Origin: ZC4RG20 sp963782445
GTDB lineage: Bacteria; Pseudomonadota; Gammaproteobacteria; Steroidobacterales; Rariloculaceae
Reading direction: 5' to 3'
NCBI GenBank assembly: GCA_963782445.1
Contig: CAWAJM010000001.1
Span: 496,001-560,000, forward strand
DNA: 64,000 bases
Shown piece after piece: positions 1 to 9,153 of the stretch. A program made the translations under genes and the position numbers. Position 1 is the first letter of the stretch, and every line of letters begins with the position of its first letter. The notes beneath the pieces are model-generated. The model worked only from the letters and a program-made list of their open reading frames with translations. It was not told the origin of the DNA and did no database searches.

Positions 1-1
1 C

Positions 2-34
2 GTCGAATTCTTCGACGGCGTGCCGGGGACATGA
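2..34 (+). CDS. C-terminal tail of an upstream gene (partial)
   Basis: The first 33 bases read as an open frame that encodes VEFFDGVPGT and then stops at TGA. Codon use resembles the neighbouring genes, so this may be the end of a gene starting outside the window. The piece is too short to assign a family, and the frame could be open by chance. Confidence 0.35.
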   Translation, partial: VEFFDGVPGT

Positions 35-264
35 GTCCGGGGCGCGGCCGATCGGGCCAACTCGGCACCGCGCTTCAAACCCATAAAAAGGACGAACTGG
101 GCCGTTATGGTCCGGTCGCGGGGCGACGTGGCGTCGCCGGACGGCGCAATGGCGGGTGAGGGCCGGCGCCGCCGCACCGACCGCCGAGGTCCCGCCGCCT
201 CTCGGCCGCGTTGCATTCGCCCCTGTCACGGCCTATTGTCGGCCAAAACCACGAAGGGGGGTTC
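35..264. other. intergenic leader region
   Basis: No convincing gene is visible here. The open frames in this stretch are short and in shadow register. The last bases carry a purine-rich ribosome binding site (GAAGGGGGG) before the ATG at 265. A promoter for the PQQ dehydrogenase is expected in this gap, but no clear -35/-10 pair stands out. Confidence 0.4.
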
Positions 265-2364
265 ATGCGTCTCGTTCTTGCCGTCGCGGCGATGGTCGCT
301 GCTTCTGCCGCCGGCGCTCAGCACCTCGCATTGACCTATACGCAGTCCCAGGCCGATCAAGGCAAGGCCCTGTATGCCACGGCCTGCGCGACTTGCCACG
401 GCCCCCATCTCGATGACGGCCCCCTCGGCCCGCCGCTCAAGGGCCCCGTATTCATGCAGAAGCATGGCGGTAAGACGGCTGCCGACCTCTACGCGATCGT
501 CTCGACGACGATGCCGAGCAACGCGCCGGGTTCGCTCGGCGCCGACAGCTATGCGGCGCTCGTCGCCTATCTTCTGCGAGCCAACTCGATCGTCGCGGGC
601 GACGTGCCGCTGCCGACGGACCCCAAGCGTCTCGCGGCCATGAGGCTGCCCGAGGGGGGCTTCCACTTCATGGCCTACTCGTCGTACACGCCGAGGCCGC
701 CCGAGCACTTTCCGAATCCACTCGATCGCTACACGCCCGTGACCGACGCCCTGCTCGCGAACCCGCCCGCCGAAGACTGGCTGAGCTGGCGGCGCACTTA
801 CGACGTGCATGGCTTCAGCCCGCTGCACGAGATCGACAAGCACAACGTCCGGCAGCTGCGCGTCGCCTGGAGCTGGTCGTTGCCCCCCGGCTCGAACGAG
901 TCGGCGCCGCTCGTGCACGACGGCGTCATGTTCGTGCACGGCTACGGCGACAAGCTCGAGGCGCTCGACGCCGCAACGGGCAACCTTCTGTGGGAATACG
1001 CCCATCCTCTCGACCCCGGCGCGGCGCCGGGGCCGAAGCGCGGCATCGCGCTGTACGGCGGGAATGTTTACGTCGGTACCTCGGACGCGCACGTCATCGC
1101 GGTCGACGCGAAGACCGGGCGGCTCGTCTGGGACACGGTCGTCGGTAACTTTCACGTTCGGGAAAGCATTGCAGGCGGTCCACTCGCCGTGCACGGCAAG
1201 ATTCTGATCGGCACGACGGGCACGGGCGTGGGCGCGGCCCCGGGCGGGCCGCAGATCGTGGGGCTCAACGCGACGACGGGCGAGATCCTCTGGCGTTTCC
1301 ACACCATCGCGCAGCCCGGCACGCCGGGCGGCAACAGCTGGAACGGCGTGCCCGGCGACAAGCGCACGGGCGCTTCCGTCTGGACGACGGGCAGCTACGA
1401 CCCCGCGCTCAACCTCGCCTACTTCGGCACTGGCAATACCTACGACACGGCGCCGCTGCTTCGGCCCACGCCGACGCCGGGCGTCACGAACGCCGCGCTC
1501 TACACGGATTCCACGCTTGCCCTCGACCCGGACACGGGCAAGCTCGTCTGGCATTTCCAGCACGTGCCCGACGATCAGTGGGATCTCGATTGGGCCTTCG
1601 AGCGGCAGATCGTGCATCTGCGCCTGCACGGCGAGCCGCACACGGTTGCGCTGACCTCGGGCAAGCTCGGCATCTACGAAGGCGTCGACGCCAAGACCGG
1701 CGAGTTTCTGTTTGCGCACGACCTTGGCCTGCAGAACGTCATCTCCGCGATCGACCCGGAAACGGGCCGGCCCAAGATCAATCCGGCCGTCATGCCGGGC
1801 GACGGCAAGGTGCATCTCGTCTGCCCCCACGCGGGCGGCGCCAAGAGCTATATGGCCGCGTCGTACGACGCCGCGACGAAGCGAATTTACGTACCCCTCG
1901 TCGAGGCCTGCATGGACATGTATCCGGTGCCGGGCGGCGGCCGCGGCGGGCTCTCGTCGGGGCTGAATTTCGGCGTGCGGCCGATCCCCGGCAGCGACGG
2001 CAAGTATGGGCGCGTCGAGGCGTTCGACGTCGAGACCGGCAAGCCCGTCTGGACCGTGCGCCAGCGCGCGCCCGAGACGTCGGGCGTCGTCGCGACGGCG
2101 GGCGGGGTCGTCTTCGCCGCGTCCATCGATCGCTATGTCCGCGCTTACGATACCGAGGACGGCCGATTGCTTTGGCAAACGCGCATGAACGACGTCTCGA
2201 GCGGCAATCCGGCAACGTTTGCCGTCGACGGCAAGCAGTACGTCGCCTTCATCGTGGGACAGGGCGGCTTCCAGGCCGGCAGCTACGGCCCGCTCGTGCC
2301 GGAGCTCAAGAATCCGCCCGATCGCGGCGCGGCCGTCTGGGTCTTCGCGCTTCCGGACGACTGA
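265..2364 (+). CDS. PQQ-dependent dehydrogenase with N-terminal cytochrome c domain
   Basis: The product is a periplasmic quinohaemoprotein of about 699 residues. It should oxidise an alcohol, sugar or aldehyde and pass electrons through its own haem. I chose the ATG at 265 because it follows a good ribosome binding site and opens a classical signal peptide ending near AGA-Q at residue 18. A haem-binding CATCH follows at residues 41-45, with a likely Met ligand near residue 83. The rest is a long PQQ beta-propeller with repeated tryptophan-docking segments of the type ALDAATGNLLWEY. The haem lies before the propeller here, whereas the paralogue at 38.6-40.8 kb carries it at the C terminus. 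The Cys-Cys pair typical of methanol/ethanol dehydrogenases is absent, so the substrate is open. Confidence 0.9.
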   Translation: MRLVLAVAAMVAASAAGAQHLALTYTQSQADQGKALYATACATCHGPHLDDGPLGPPLKGPVFMQKHGGKTAADLYAIVSTTMPSNAPGSLGADSYAALVAYLLRANSIVAGDVPLPTDPKRLAAMRLPEGGFHFMAYSSYTPRPPEHFPNPLDRYTPVTDALLANPPAEDWLSWRRTYDVHGFSPLHEIDKHNVRQLRVAWSWSLPPGSNESAPLVHDGVMFVHGYGDKLEALDAATGNLLWEYAHPLDPGAAPGPKRGIALYGGNVYVGTSDAHVIAVDAKTGRLVWDTVVGNFHVRESIAGGPLAVHGKILIGTTGTGVGAAPGGPQIVGLNATTGEILWRFHTIAQPGTPGGNSWNGVPGDKRTGASVWTTGSYDPALNLAYFGTGNTYDTAPLLRPTPTPGVTNAALYTDSTLALDPDTGKLVWHFQHVPDDQWDLDWAFERQIVHLRLHGEPHTVALTSGKLGIYEGVDAKTGEFLFAHDLGLQNVISAIDPETGRPKINPAVMPGDGKVHLVCPHAGGAKSYMAASYDAATKRIYVPLVEACMDMYPVPGGGRGGLSSGLNFGVRPIPGSDGKYGRVEAFDVETGKPVWTVRQRAPETSGVVATAGGVVFAASIDRYVRAYDTEDGRLLWQTRMNDVSSGNPATFAVDGKQYVAFIVGQGGFQAGSYGPLVPELKNPPDRGAAVWVFALPDD

Positions 2365-2392
2365 TTGCCGCAGGGTCTTCCGGCGCGCGCGG

Positions 2393-3406
2393 TCACTCCT
2401 CGAGCGTGCCGGCCGCGAAAATCTCCTCGAGCCCGAGGCGGCGCGGCGTGAGCCCCTGCTCGGCCGAGTAGGCCGCCGCGGTTTCGAGCTCGGCGCGGTT
2501 CGCTGCGATGCCGTGGCGGAAAAGCGGCCTTTCCAAGGCCGCCGCGGCGTCGGCGCCGACGAGCCCCGTTTCCACGTGCGCTTCCACGTGCGCACGGCGG
2601 CGCGCAGCAGCGATCTCGGCGGCGGCTTGAAAGGCCTCGAGCAGGTTCAGCACGATCCAGGGATCCGCCGCGGCGACCTCGCGCCGGACGACCATGGCAT
2701 GGTTGATCGGAAAAAGCCCCGTCCTGCGAAAGTAACGCACGCCTTCGGCGGCGGGGTCCGGGAACAAGGTCGTGATCTCGGCATGGCCCGCGAGGTCCTC
2801 GGTGCTGCGATCCACGAGGTTCACGGCACGTATGTAGAACAGCGCGGCCTCGAGCTCGCCGGCGAGCATCATTGAGCCTAGGCTCTTTTCGGCCGGGACC
2901 GTATGCAGCGTGACGCCGGCGGGCGGCCTGAAGCCCGTCGCGGCGGCGTGGCTGTGCGCCGCGCCGCGTTCCATCCAGAACTCCATCTCGCGCGGCGCGA
3001 CCCCGAACTCGTGCTCGAGCACGCCGCGCGTCCACAGGGCCGCGGTCTGCTGGTACTCGGGCACGCCGACGCGCCGCCCTTTGAGGTCCGCGGGCGTCTC
3101 GATCTTCGCATCTCGGCGCACGAGGATGCCCGTATGGAAGAAGCGCCGAGTCGTGAAGACGGGCAGTCCCACGAAGCGCTCGTCGCCGGCCGCGCGCAGC
3201 ATCATGAGCGACGACAGCGACATCTCCGAGACGTCGAAATCTTCGAAGCGCAGCTGGCGCCAGAAGAGCTCGGACGGGTGGAGGAGGCTCGGGACGAGCT
3301 CGATGCCCTGAGGGCTTACGGTGCCGTCGAGCAGGGGCCAAGTCCGCGGGTTCGAGGCGGCCAGACCGAGGCTGAGCCGGCGTTTCACTGTGCCTTCGAG
3401 CGGCAT
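2393..3406 (-). CDS. 4,5-dihydroxyphthalate decarboxylase-like protein (periplasmic-binding fold)
   Basis: This is a protein of about 337 residues with an N-terminal block close to what is usual for 4,5-dihydroxyphthalate decarboxylases: an LSLGLA opening, then RTWPLLDG, LHPSELFWRQLRF and FDVSEMSLSSL. The fold is that of a type 2 periplasmic binding protein. No signal peptide is visible, which favours a cytosolic enzyme over a transport protein. An ATG ten codons upstream (3436) could also serve as start. The gene converges on the PQQ dehydrogenase and stands alone on its strand. Many family members lack tested activity, so decarboxylation of an aromatic acid is inferred. It would suit the aromatic catabolism seen later in the window. 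Confidence 0.8.
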   Translation of the reverse strand: MPLEGTVKRRLSLGLAASNPRTWPLLDGTVSPQGIELVPSLLHPSELFWRQLRFEDFDVSEMSLSSLMMLRAAGDERFVGLPVFTTRRFFHTGILVRRDAKIETPADLKGRRVGVPEYQQTAALWTRGVLEHEFGVAPREMEFWMERGAAHSHAAATGFRPPAGVTLHTVPAEKSLGSMMLAGELEAALFYIRAVNLVDRSTEDLAGHAEITTLFPDPAAEGVRYFRRTGLFPINHAMVVRREVAAADPWIVLNLLEAFQAAAEIAAARRRAHVEAHVETGLVGADAAAALERPLFRHGIAANRAELETAAAYSAEQGLTPRRLGLEEIFAAGTLEE

Positions 3407-3697
3407 GCCAGGACCTTTCGAGGAGGGTGCAGGCATTGTAGGGCGTCCCGTGCGCCGGCGCCTGGAACCGGTCGAAGCGCCGTGAGATTATCGAAACGAC
3501 GGGGACTCGGCGAAGGAGCGGGCGCGCCGACGACGTCAGACATTTGCGGGGCCATCGCCACACGGAGCCTCGACATTGCGGGCGCGGCTCGGCGACGGTC
3601 AACGGGCGGAGCGGCGGATCGTTGTCTCGGAATGGGGTTCGCGGCCGCCGGGAGAGACGGAGACACTTTGCAAGGAACCACGGAAGTCCGCCGCCGG

Positions 3698-4036
3698 ATG
3701 CGGCGTCTCTCGAGGCCGCCGCTGCTCGCGGCGCTGGCCGCCTGTGCGGCCGCCTGCGCCGCACACGGCCGTGTTGCACAGGCCGAGTGCCGCCTCCGGC
3801 TCGTCGTCGGCCTCGACCAGGTCCCGGACGCGGCGCTCGTTCGCGAGCTCGCGCGCGAGAGCGGTGCCCGCCTCGATGTCATGAGCTCGATCGCGCCCGG
3901 GCGCTTGTATGCGATGTCGCTCGTGCATACCGGTGCGGCGCCGGACTGCGAAGAGGCCGTGAGGCGGCTGCGCGCCGCGCCGCACGTGCGCTCAGTGGAG
4001 CTCGACCAGCACCGCAAGCACCATGCGCCGCAATAG
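3698..4036 (+). CDS. small secreted I9-like protein overlapping the subtilase start
   Basis: This short gene encodes about 112 residues. A signal peptide with an arginine-rich start is followed by about 80 residues with the layout of a subtilisin propeptide/inhibitor I9 domain: a beta strand (CRLRLVVGL), a helix (LVRELARESGARLDV), a strand (GRLYAMSLVH), a helix with AVRRLRAAP and a final strand HVRSVELDQ. Its last 14 bases overlap the start of the S8 peptidase gene, so translation is probably coupled. A TTG at 3668 and an ATG at 3632 are alternative starts. The likely role, a separate chaperone or inhibitor of the protease next door, is inferred from position and predicted fold. It was not recognised as a named family. 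Confidence 0.65.
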   Translation: MRRLSRPPLLAALAACAAACAAHGRVAQAECRLRLVVGLDQVPDAALVRELARESGARLDVMSSIAPGRLYAMSLVHTGAAPDCEEAVRRLRAAPHVRSVELDQHRKHHAPQ

Positions 4037-6347
4037 CGTGCCCGGTCCGCGCGTGCCTGCCGTACGCAAGGCGCTTGCCGCGGCGCTCGCGATCGGCCTC
4101 GTCGCCGCCGGGGCGGCTTGGGGCGGCGAGTTCAATCCCGTCCGCAAGGCGCCGCCTGCCGCCGCCGCCGGCGCCGCGGGCGCGGCGCGCATCATCGTCA
4201 AATTCAGGGCGGCTGCCGCTGTGGCGGCGGCCTCGGGCTCGGTGTCAGCCAAGCCGGCCGCAGCGCCGGCCGCTGCGCTCGCGGCGCGCATGCAGATGAA
4301 GCTTCGCGCGGTTCGCCGTCTCGCGCCGAACCTCCAGGTGCTCGACCTCGATGCGGGCACGGCCGGTGACGGGCTCGACGCCGAGCTCGCGCGCCTGCGC
4401 GCCGATACGGCCGTCGAGTACGCCGAGCCGGACATGCACCGCATGGCGCTGGCCGTGCCCGACGATCCGCTCTACCCCGGGCAATGGTATCTGCAGTCCC
4501 GCACTGTGGCGCCGAGCGCCATCGATGCCGAAGCCGCATGGGACACGACCGCGGGCAGCGCGGGCGTCGTGATTGCCGACGTCGATACCGGCGTCCTCTA
4601 CGATCATCCCGACCTCGGGCGCGCCCAGGAGGGCGGGCGTCTGTTGCCGGGCTACGACTTCGTCAGCGACACCTCCATCTCCAACGACGGCGACGGACGC
4701 GATCCCGATGCCACGGATCCCGGCGATTGGGTCACGAGCACCGAGGCCTCGTCGCTGCCGTTCAAGGACTGCACGCAGTCGCCGAGCTCCTGGCACGGCA
4801 CGCGCGTGGCCGGCATTTTGGGCGCCAGGACGAACGATGGCGTCGGCGTGGCGGGCACCACCTGGAAGGCGTGGATCCTGCCCGTGCGCGCGCTCGGCAA
4901 ATGCGGCGGGTACGATTCGGACATTCTCGCGGCCATGCGCTGGGCGGCCGGCCTGCATGTCGACGGCGTGCCCGACAATCCGTATCCGGCCCGCATCGTG
5001 AACCTGAGCCTCGGCTCCCAGGGCGCGTGTCTGCCGGCCTATCAGGACGTTGTCGCCGAGTTGGCCGCGCACGGCGTGCTCGTCGTCGCCTCGGCCGGCA
5101 ACGAAGGCGGGCCCGTGGACTCGCCGGCGAACTGCTCGGGTGTCGTGGCGGTCGCCGGCTTGAGACAGGTCGGCACGAAGGTCGGCTTCAGCAGCCTTGG
5201 GCCCGAGGTCACGCTCGGCGCGCCGGCTGGCAATTGCGTCAACGTGGGGCCGGGCGACCCCTGTCTGTACTCGATCGACACGACCTCCGATCTCGGCACG
5301 CGCGGCGCAGGGACCTTCTCCTACACCGATCAGACGGCGATCAACGTCGGTACGAGCTTCTCGGCGCCGATCGTGTCCGCGATTGCCGCGCTCATGCTGT
5401 CCGTCGACGGCAACCTCGACGCGGCGGAGCTCGAGGCGCGGCTGCAGGAGAGCGCCCAGCCGTTCCCTGCGTCGTCGGATCCGAGCGTCCCCGTCTGTCA
5501 CGTGCCGACCGGCAGCAACGACCTCCAGGTTTCGGAGTGCAGCTGCACGACCTCGACCTGCGGGGCCGGCATGGCCGATGCCCCGGGCGCCGTGCTCGCC
5601 GCGCTGCGGCCCATCGCCGCCGTTGCGTTGCCGACGCGCGTGAGCGCAGGGCAACAGGTCTTGCTCTCGGGTGCCGGCAGCGGCGCGGCTTGCGGGCGGA
5701 GCGTCGCGACCTACGCCTGGGCCGTCGTCAAGGGTAGCGAGGGCCTGACGAGCGACAATACGGCCGCGACCAGCGTCGCGGCGCCGACCTCGGGCGCGAT
5801 CACGCTGCGTCTCACGGTGACCGACGACGCGGGCGCCGAGGATTCGGCGGACGTCGTGATCGGCTCGAACAGCGCGACGACGAGCGCGCCCTCGGCCGTC
5901 CCGGGCGACCCTTGCCTCGCCGCATTCCCCGCGCCGGACGTGGCCGCGACGCTGAACCCGAAGGCCGCGACGGTGACGGTCGGCACGACTCGGAAGTTTG
6001 CAGCCGCCGTGACGGGCTCGCTCGATACGACCGTGAAATGGGAGGTCGGGAGCCTCGCGGGCGGCAGCTCCTCGGTCGGCACGATCACATCGGACGGCGT
6101 CTATACGGCCCCTGCGGACGTGCCCTCGCCGGCCACGGTGACCGTGACCGCGGTGCCGAGGGCCGATCCCAGCCTCGCCGTCTCGGCCGAGGTGACGATC
6201 TCGACAGGCCAGTCCTCCAGCAATGGCGCGAGCGGCGGGGGTGGCGGTGGAGGCGGCGGCTCGACGGGGCCGCTCGAACTCGTGCTCGGGCTTGCCGGGT
6301 GGCTACTGCTTCGGCGCGAGCGCCGCGGCAGCAGCGTTTCGCGATAG
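4023..6347 (+). CDS. secreted S8 (subtilisin-type) serine peptidase with GlyGly-CTERM-like tail
   Basis: The product is a 774-residue exported protease. A signal sequence (about residues 15-34) is followed by an I9-type propeptide region to about residue 140. The catalytic domain shows Asp188 in DVDTGV, His258 in HGTRVAG, the oxyanion Asn360 in SAGNEGG and Ser445 in GTSFSAP. Behind it come a PKD-like domain (about 545-620) and a bacterial Ig-like domain (about 640-725). The C terminus has nine glycines (738-746), a hydrophobic segment and RRERR. That is the layout of GlyGly-CTERM anchors, which rhombosortase cleaves in type II secretion. Numerous cysteines suggest disulfides. The start overlaps the small I9-like gene by 14 bases. 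Confidence 0.93.
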   Translation: MRRNSVPGPRVPAVRKALAAALAIGLVAAGAAWGGEFNPVRKAPPAAAAGAAGAARIIVKFRAAAAVAAASGSVSAKPAAAPAAALAARMQMKLRAVRRLAPNLQVLDLDAGTAGDGLDAELARLRADTAVEYAEPDMHRMALAVPDDPLYPGQWYLQSRTVAPSAIDAEAAWDTTAGSAGVVIADVDTGVLYDHPDLGRAQEGGRLLPGYDFVSDTSISNDGDGRDPDATDPGDWVTSTEASSLPFKDCTQSPSSWHGTRVAGILGARTNDGVGVAGTTWKAWILPVRALGKCGGYDSDILAAMRWAAGLHVDGVPDNPYPARIVNLSLGSQGACLPAYQDVVAELAAHGVLVVASAGNEGGPVDSPANCSGVVAVAGLRQVGTKVGFSSLGPEVTLGAPAGNCVNVGPGDPCLYSIDTTSDLGTRGAGTFSYTDQTAINVGTSFSAPIVSAIAALMLSVDGNLDAAELEARLQESAQPFPASSDPSVPVCHVPTGSNDLQVSECSCTTSTCGAGMADAPGAVLAALRPIAAVALPTRVSAGQQVLLSGAGSGAACGRSVATYAWAVVKGSEGLTSDNTAATSVAAPTSGAITLRLTVTDDAGAEDSADVVIGSNSATTSAPSAVPGDPCLAAFPAPDVAATLNPKAATVTVGTTRKFAAAVTGSLDTTVKWEVGSLAGGSSSVGTITSDGVYTAPADVPSPATVTVTAVPRADPSLAVSAEVTISTGQSSSNGASGGGGGGGGGSTGPLELVLGLAGWLLLRRERRGSSVSR

Positions 6348-6383
6348 CGGGGCGCAGCCGCGCCCGGGGTGCGCCGCGGGCGC

Positions 6384-7562
6384 TCAGAGTCCGGCCGTGG
6401 ATGCGGAGCGGTCCCGGACCCGGCCGTCTCGAAGTCTGTCCTCGAGCGACTCGAAGAGGCCGAGCACCCGCTCTGCGCACAGCTCCCAACCGAAGTCCCG
6501 GGCGCGCACGAGTCCACGGGCAACCAGCCGCTCGCGCAGCTTCGCATCGGCCAGCACCTTCCTCATGCCCGCGGCGATGTCGTCGACGTCGAGCGGGTCG
6601 ACGAGCTGGGCCGCGCCGTCGACGACCTCGGGCGGCGCGCAGGTGTTCGCCGTCACGATGGGACAGCCGCAGCCCATGGCCTCGAGCAGCGGAATGCCGA
6701 AGCCCTCGTACAGCGACGGAAACGCGAACAGGTCGGCCAGGGAGTAGACGGCCGGCAGATCGTCGTGATCGATCCAGCCCGTGAACTGCACGCGCTCGTC
6801 CAAACCGAGCACGCGGATCAGCTTGAGGTCTTCGGCGGCCCCGGCGGCCATCGGGAAGCTGAAGCGCTGCTCGCCGACGATCACGAGCCGATGCGAAATT
6901 TCGCCAGCGATGCGCGAGAAGGCTCTGAGCAGGCGGCCGATGTTCTTGCGGGACTCGATCTGTCCCGCCCACATGATGAAGCGGTCGGGCAGCGCGTACT
7001 TGTGTTTCACGGCGGCGAGGCGTTGCCGATCCACGACGCGCCGAAACAGCTCGGGGTCGTAGCCGTTATGGATGGCGGTGATCTTTTCGGGGGCTACGCC
7101 GACATGCTCGATGATGTCGAGGCGAGTCGCCTTCGAGACGGCGATCAGGGCGTCCGCACGGCGGCAATAGAAAGGCGTCGCGCGCTCGAAGTACAGCCGG
7201 TCGTACCAAAGGAAATGGTTCGGGATGCCGAACCATTCCGACCCGTGCAGCACGAACACTTTGAGGGCGCGTGAGAGCACGGGCACCGTGAACTTCGGAT
7301 TGAAGATCAAGCCGAGCCTGCGGCGATGAGCCACCCACGGAATCGCGAGCTGGTCCCAGAGTACGGAGCCCGGCACGCGCACCGCAATTTCCTCGACATT
7401 GGGGTAGGCGCCATACGTGCCTATCAGCGCGGGGTTTTTGTAGACCAAAACGAACTCGTGCTGCGGCGCCATTGAGAACAGGAGCGGCAGCAGGCGCCGC
7501 GTATAGAGCTTGACGCCTCCTTCCTTCTGCTCGAAGTGCCGCAACATGATGCCGATTCTCAT
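6384..7562 (-). CDS. family 4 glycosyltransferase
   Basis: This 392-residue protein has the GT-B layout of family 4 glycosyltransferases. The N-terminal domain opens with MRIGIMLRHFEQKEGGVKLY. The C-terminal domain carries the ILVVG-type donor site and the EX7E motif in EGFGIPLLEAMGCG, followed by the ANTCAPPEVV segment common in mannosyl- and rhamnosyltransferases. It should transfer a sugar from a nucleotide donor to a polysaccharide or lipid acceptor on the cytoplasmic face of the membrane. The gene stands alone, convergent with the subtilase, and no polysaccharide cluster surrounds it, so donor and acceptor cannot be named. Confidence 0.9.
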   Translation of the reverse strand: MRIGIMLRHFEQKEGGVKLYTRRLLPLLFSMAPQHEFVLVYKNPALIGTYGAYPNVEEIAVRVPGSVLWDQLAIPWVAHRRRLGLIFNPKFTVPVLSRALKVFVLHGSEWFGIPNHFLWYDRLYFERATPFYCRRADALIAVSKATRLDIIEHVGVAPEKITAIHNGYDPELFRRVVDRQRLAAVKHKYALPDRFIMWAGQIESRKNIGRLLRAFSRIAGEISHRLVIVGEQRFSFPMAAGAAEDLKLIRVLGLDERVQFTGWIDHDDLPAVYSLADLFAFPSLYEGFGIPLLEAMGCGCPIVTANTCAPPEVVDGAAQLVDPLDVDDIAAGMRKVLADAKLRERLVARGLVRARDFGWELCAERVLGLFESLEDRLRDGRVRDRSASTAGL

Positions 7563-7860
7563 GACCGTGCTCCGATTCCCGGGCTATCCCAGTGACCGAG
7601 ACAAGCCCGTCGAATATGCAAGGAAAGTGCCGCGGAGTGCCGGCTCTTCCATGATTTGACAAGTTTCTCGACCTCGTAATCCGCGTCGTCCGGAAACCGT
7701 ACCGCCGCGGACCGACCTTCGGTGGCACGGTTCGTGGAAATCCGTGGCGGACGGCCCCAACGATCAGAGCCATCGCCGCGCGCGAGGACCACCGGTTCCG
7801 ATGCCGCTCGTTTCGCGCCGTCTCCAAGCGAGCTTACCAAGTACGCGCAAGAAGAAGGCC
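7563..7860. promoter_or_regulatory. intergenic region between divergent genes, possible promoter
   Basis: About 300 bases separate the glycosyltransferase (minus strand) from the next plus-strand reading frame. A TTGACA lies at 7656-7661 and a TAATCC at 7677-7682, a pair with 15-base spacing, which is short for a sigma-70 promoter. Nothing else is recognisable. The assignment is weak. Confidence 0.25.
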
Positions 7861-8103
7861 ATGAACAAATATACCTTCCGGGAGGCCGTGCGCGGCGGGC
7901 GAAGGACCGTCGAGTGCACCGAGCGGCGGCCGATTCGCAGCGCGAGCGCAGCGCTGATCCTCGTCGTGGCCGCGGGCTGTCTCCATGCGGCGACACCGGG
8001 TCTGCCGTTCACGGAGAGGGCGACGGGACAGACGTTCGTCGTAACGGTACTGCGGGGCGGGCAGCGGCGATGCACCGAGCCCGCCTCCTGCCCGTTCACT
8101 TGA
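7861..8103 (+). CDS. small hypothetical protein
   Basis: An 80-residue frame opens with MNKYTFREAV. It has one hydrophobic stretch (ASAALILVVAAGCLHA, about residues 29-44) that could be a signal peptide or lipoprotein signal, and ends in a short cysteine-containing tail. A purine-rich AGAAGAAGG precedes the ATG. It converges on the TonB-like gene, and the two 3' ends overlap by eight bases. No family is recognised, and it may be a chance frame in GC-rich DNA. Confidence 0.35.
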   Translation: MNKYTFREAVRGGRRTVECTERRPIRSASAALILVVAAGCLHAATPGLPFTERATGQTFVVTVLRGGQRRCTEPASCPFT

Positions 8104-9118
8104 ACTCGTACAGAGTGAACGTCGTGCCGCGCTTGGCATCGACGAGAAGATCGCAGGCCCCCCAGCTTGCCGGGAGCTTCCACTCAGAGTCGGCTTTGAA
8201 CGGCAGATCCGCCTTGCGGCGGTCGCATTCGAAGTGAAGCGTGTCGATTTTGCCGTCGACCTTGGTGATCGTCACGGTACGGCGTGTCGGCTGAAACTCC
8301 CACGTGCGGCCGTCGACGCGGGCTTGAACTGCGATCGCGTCGCCGCCCTGCAGCGCTTTCTTGAGCGCGGCCGCTTGGCGGGCCGTCGGGTCGGTGGCGG
8401 GAAGCGCCTTGATCGCATTGATGCGGTCGAACGTGGCCAGGGCCTGCATGACGCGGCCGAGATCGAGTTCGATCGCGAAACGATACTGCAGCGCAACGTG
8501 CAGCTCGTCGGGCGTCATGACGACGACGTTGGGATCGGTTGCACGACGGATGGCCGTCAAGGCGGAATGCGGATCGCCGAGCCCGAGGTCGATGATCGCC
8601 GCCTGTGTTTCGCCGACGCCGATCTCGCGAAGCCGCGTCGTCACGTTCTCGAGCAGCAGATCGTTAACGCGCTTCGCGGTCTTGTAGTCCTTCTTCTTGA
8701 CCGCCTCCTGCGCCTTCTTGTAGCCGGCCGAGAAAAAGGGGCTGAATTCGAACGGCACGTCCCGGTCGTCGAACTCGACCGTGCTGAAGGTGTTGTCCCA
8801 CTCGATGGGCTTCCCGTCGGCTGTGGCGGGTTTGAACCTCCACTGCTCGACCGCGCGCACGCCGAGCTCGGCGGAGAGCTGCGCGGGCGCGGAGTCGACG
8901 ACGCGGACGTCCGCCGGGGTGCCGTCGGGACGCACGGTGTAGTGCACCTTGACGAATCCTTCGATCGGCAGACCGAACCGGTTCTTCGGCACGTCCGGCG
9001 TCGGCGTCTCGAGCGGCGAGGGCGGCACGATCGCGTTCTCCGCGGCCGCGGCCGGCACGATGGTTCGCGCGAGCAGGCCCGCCGCTGCGGCAGCGGCGAG
9101 GGTCTTGTAGCTCAACAT
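8096..9118 (-). CDS. TonB C-terminal domain-like exported protein
   Basis: The product is about 340 residues with a signal peptide (LAAAAAAGLLARTIVPAAAA). A TonB C-terminal-like module follows at about residues 35-100, with the pattern GFVKVHYTVRPDGTPADVRVVDSAP and AVEQWRFKPA. The remainder is a helical, TPR-like region and a C-terminal beta segment. True TonB proteins have an N-terminal membrane anchor and a Pro-rich spacer, both missing here. A periplasmic or outer-membrane role is more likely than energy transduction. The ATG at 9118 follows GAGGAAG at good spacing and is preferred over the in-frame upstream start. No exbBD genes are nearby. Confidence 0.75.
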   Translation of the reverse strand: MLSYKTLAAAAAAGLLARTIVPAAAAENAIVPPSPLETPTPDVPKNRFGLPIEGFVKVHYTVRPDGTPADVRVVDSAPAQLSAELGVRAVEQWRFKPATADGKPIEWDNTFSTVEFDDRDVPFEFSPFFSAGYKKAQEAVKKKDYKTAKRVNDLLLENVTTRLREIGVGETQAAIIDLGLGDPHSALTAIRRATDPNVVVMTPDELHVALQYRFAIELDLGRVMQALATFDRINAIKALPATDPTARQAAALKKALQGGDAIAVQARVDGRTWEFQPTRRTVTITKVDGKIDTLHFECDRRKADLPFKADSEWKLPASWGACDLLVDAKRGTTFTLYEFK

Positions 9119-9153
9119 AGATACTTCCTCAGTGGCACGGCCGGTGCGCGCCG

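Noticed and set aside
226..2595. 789-codon minus-strand open frame opposite the first PQQ dehydrogenase
   Set aside because: It is a shadow frame. The plus strand has signal peptide, haem motif and propeller repeats.
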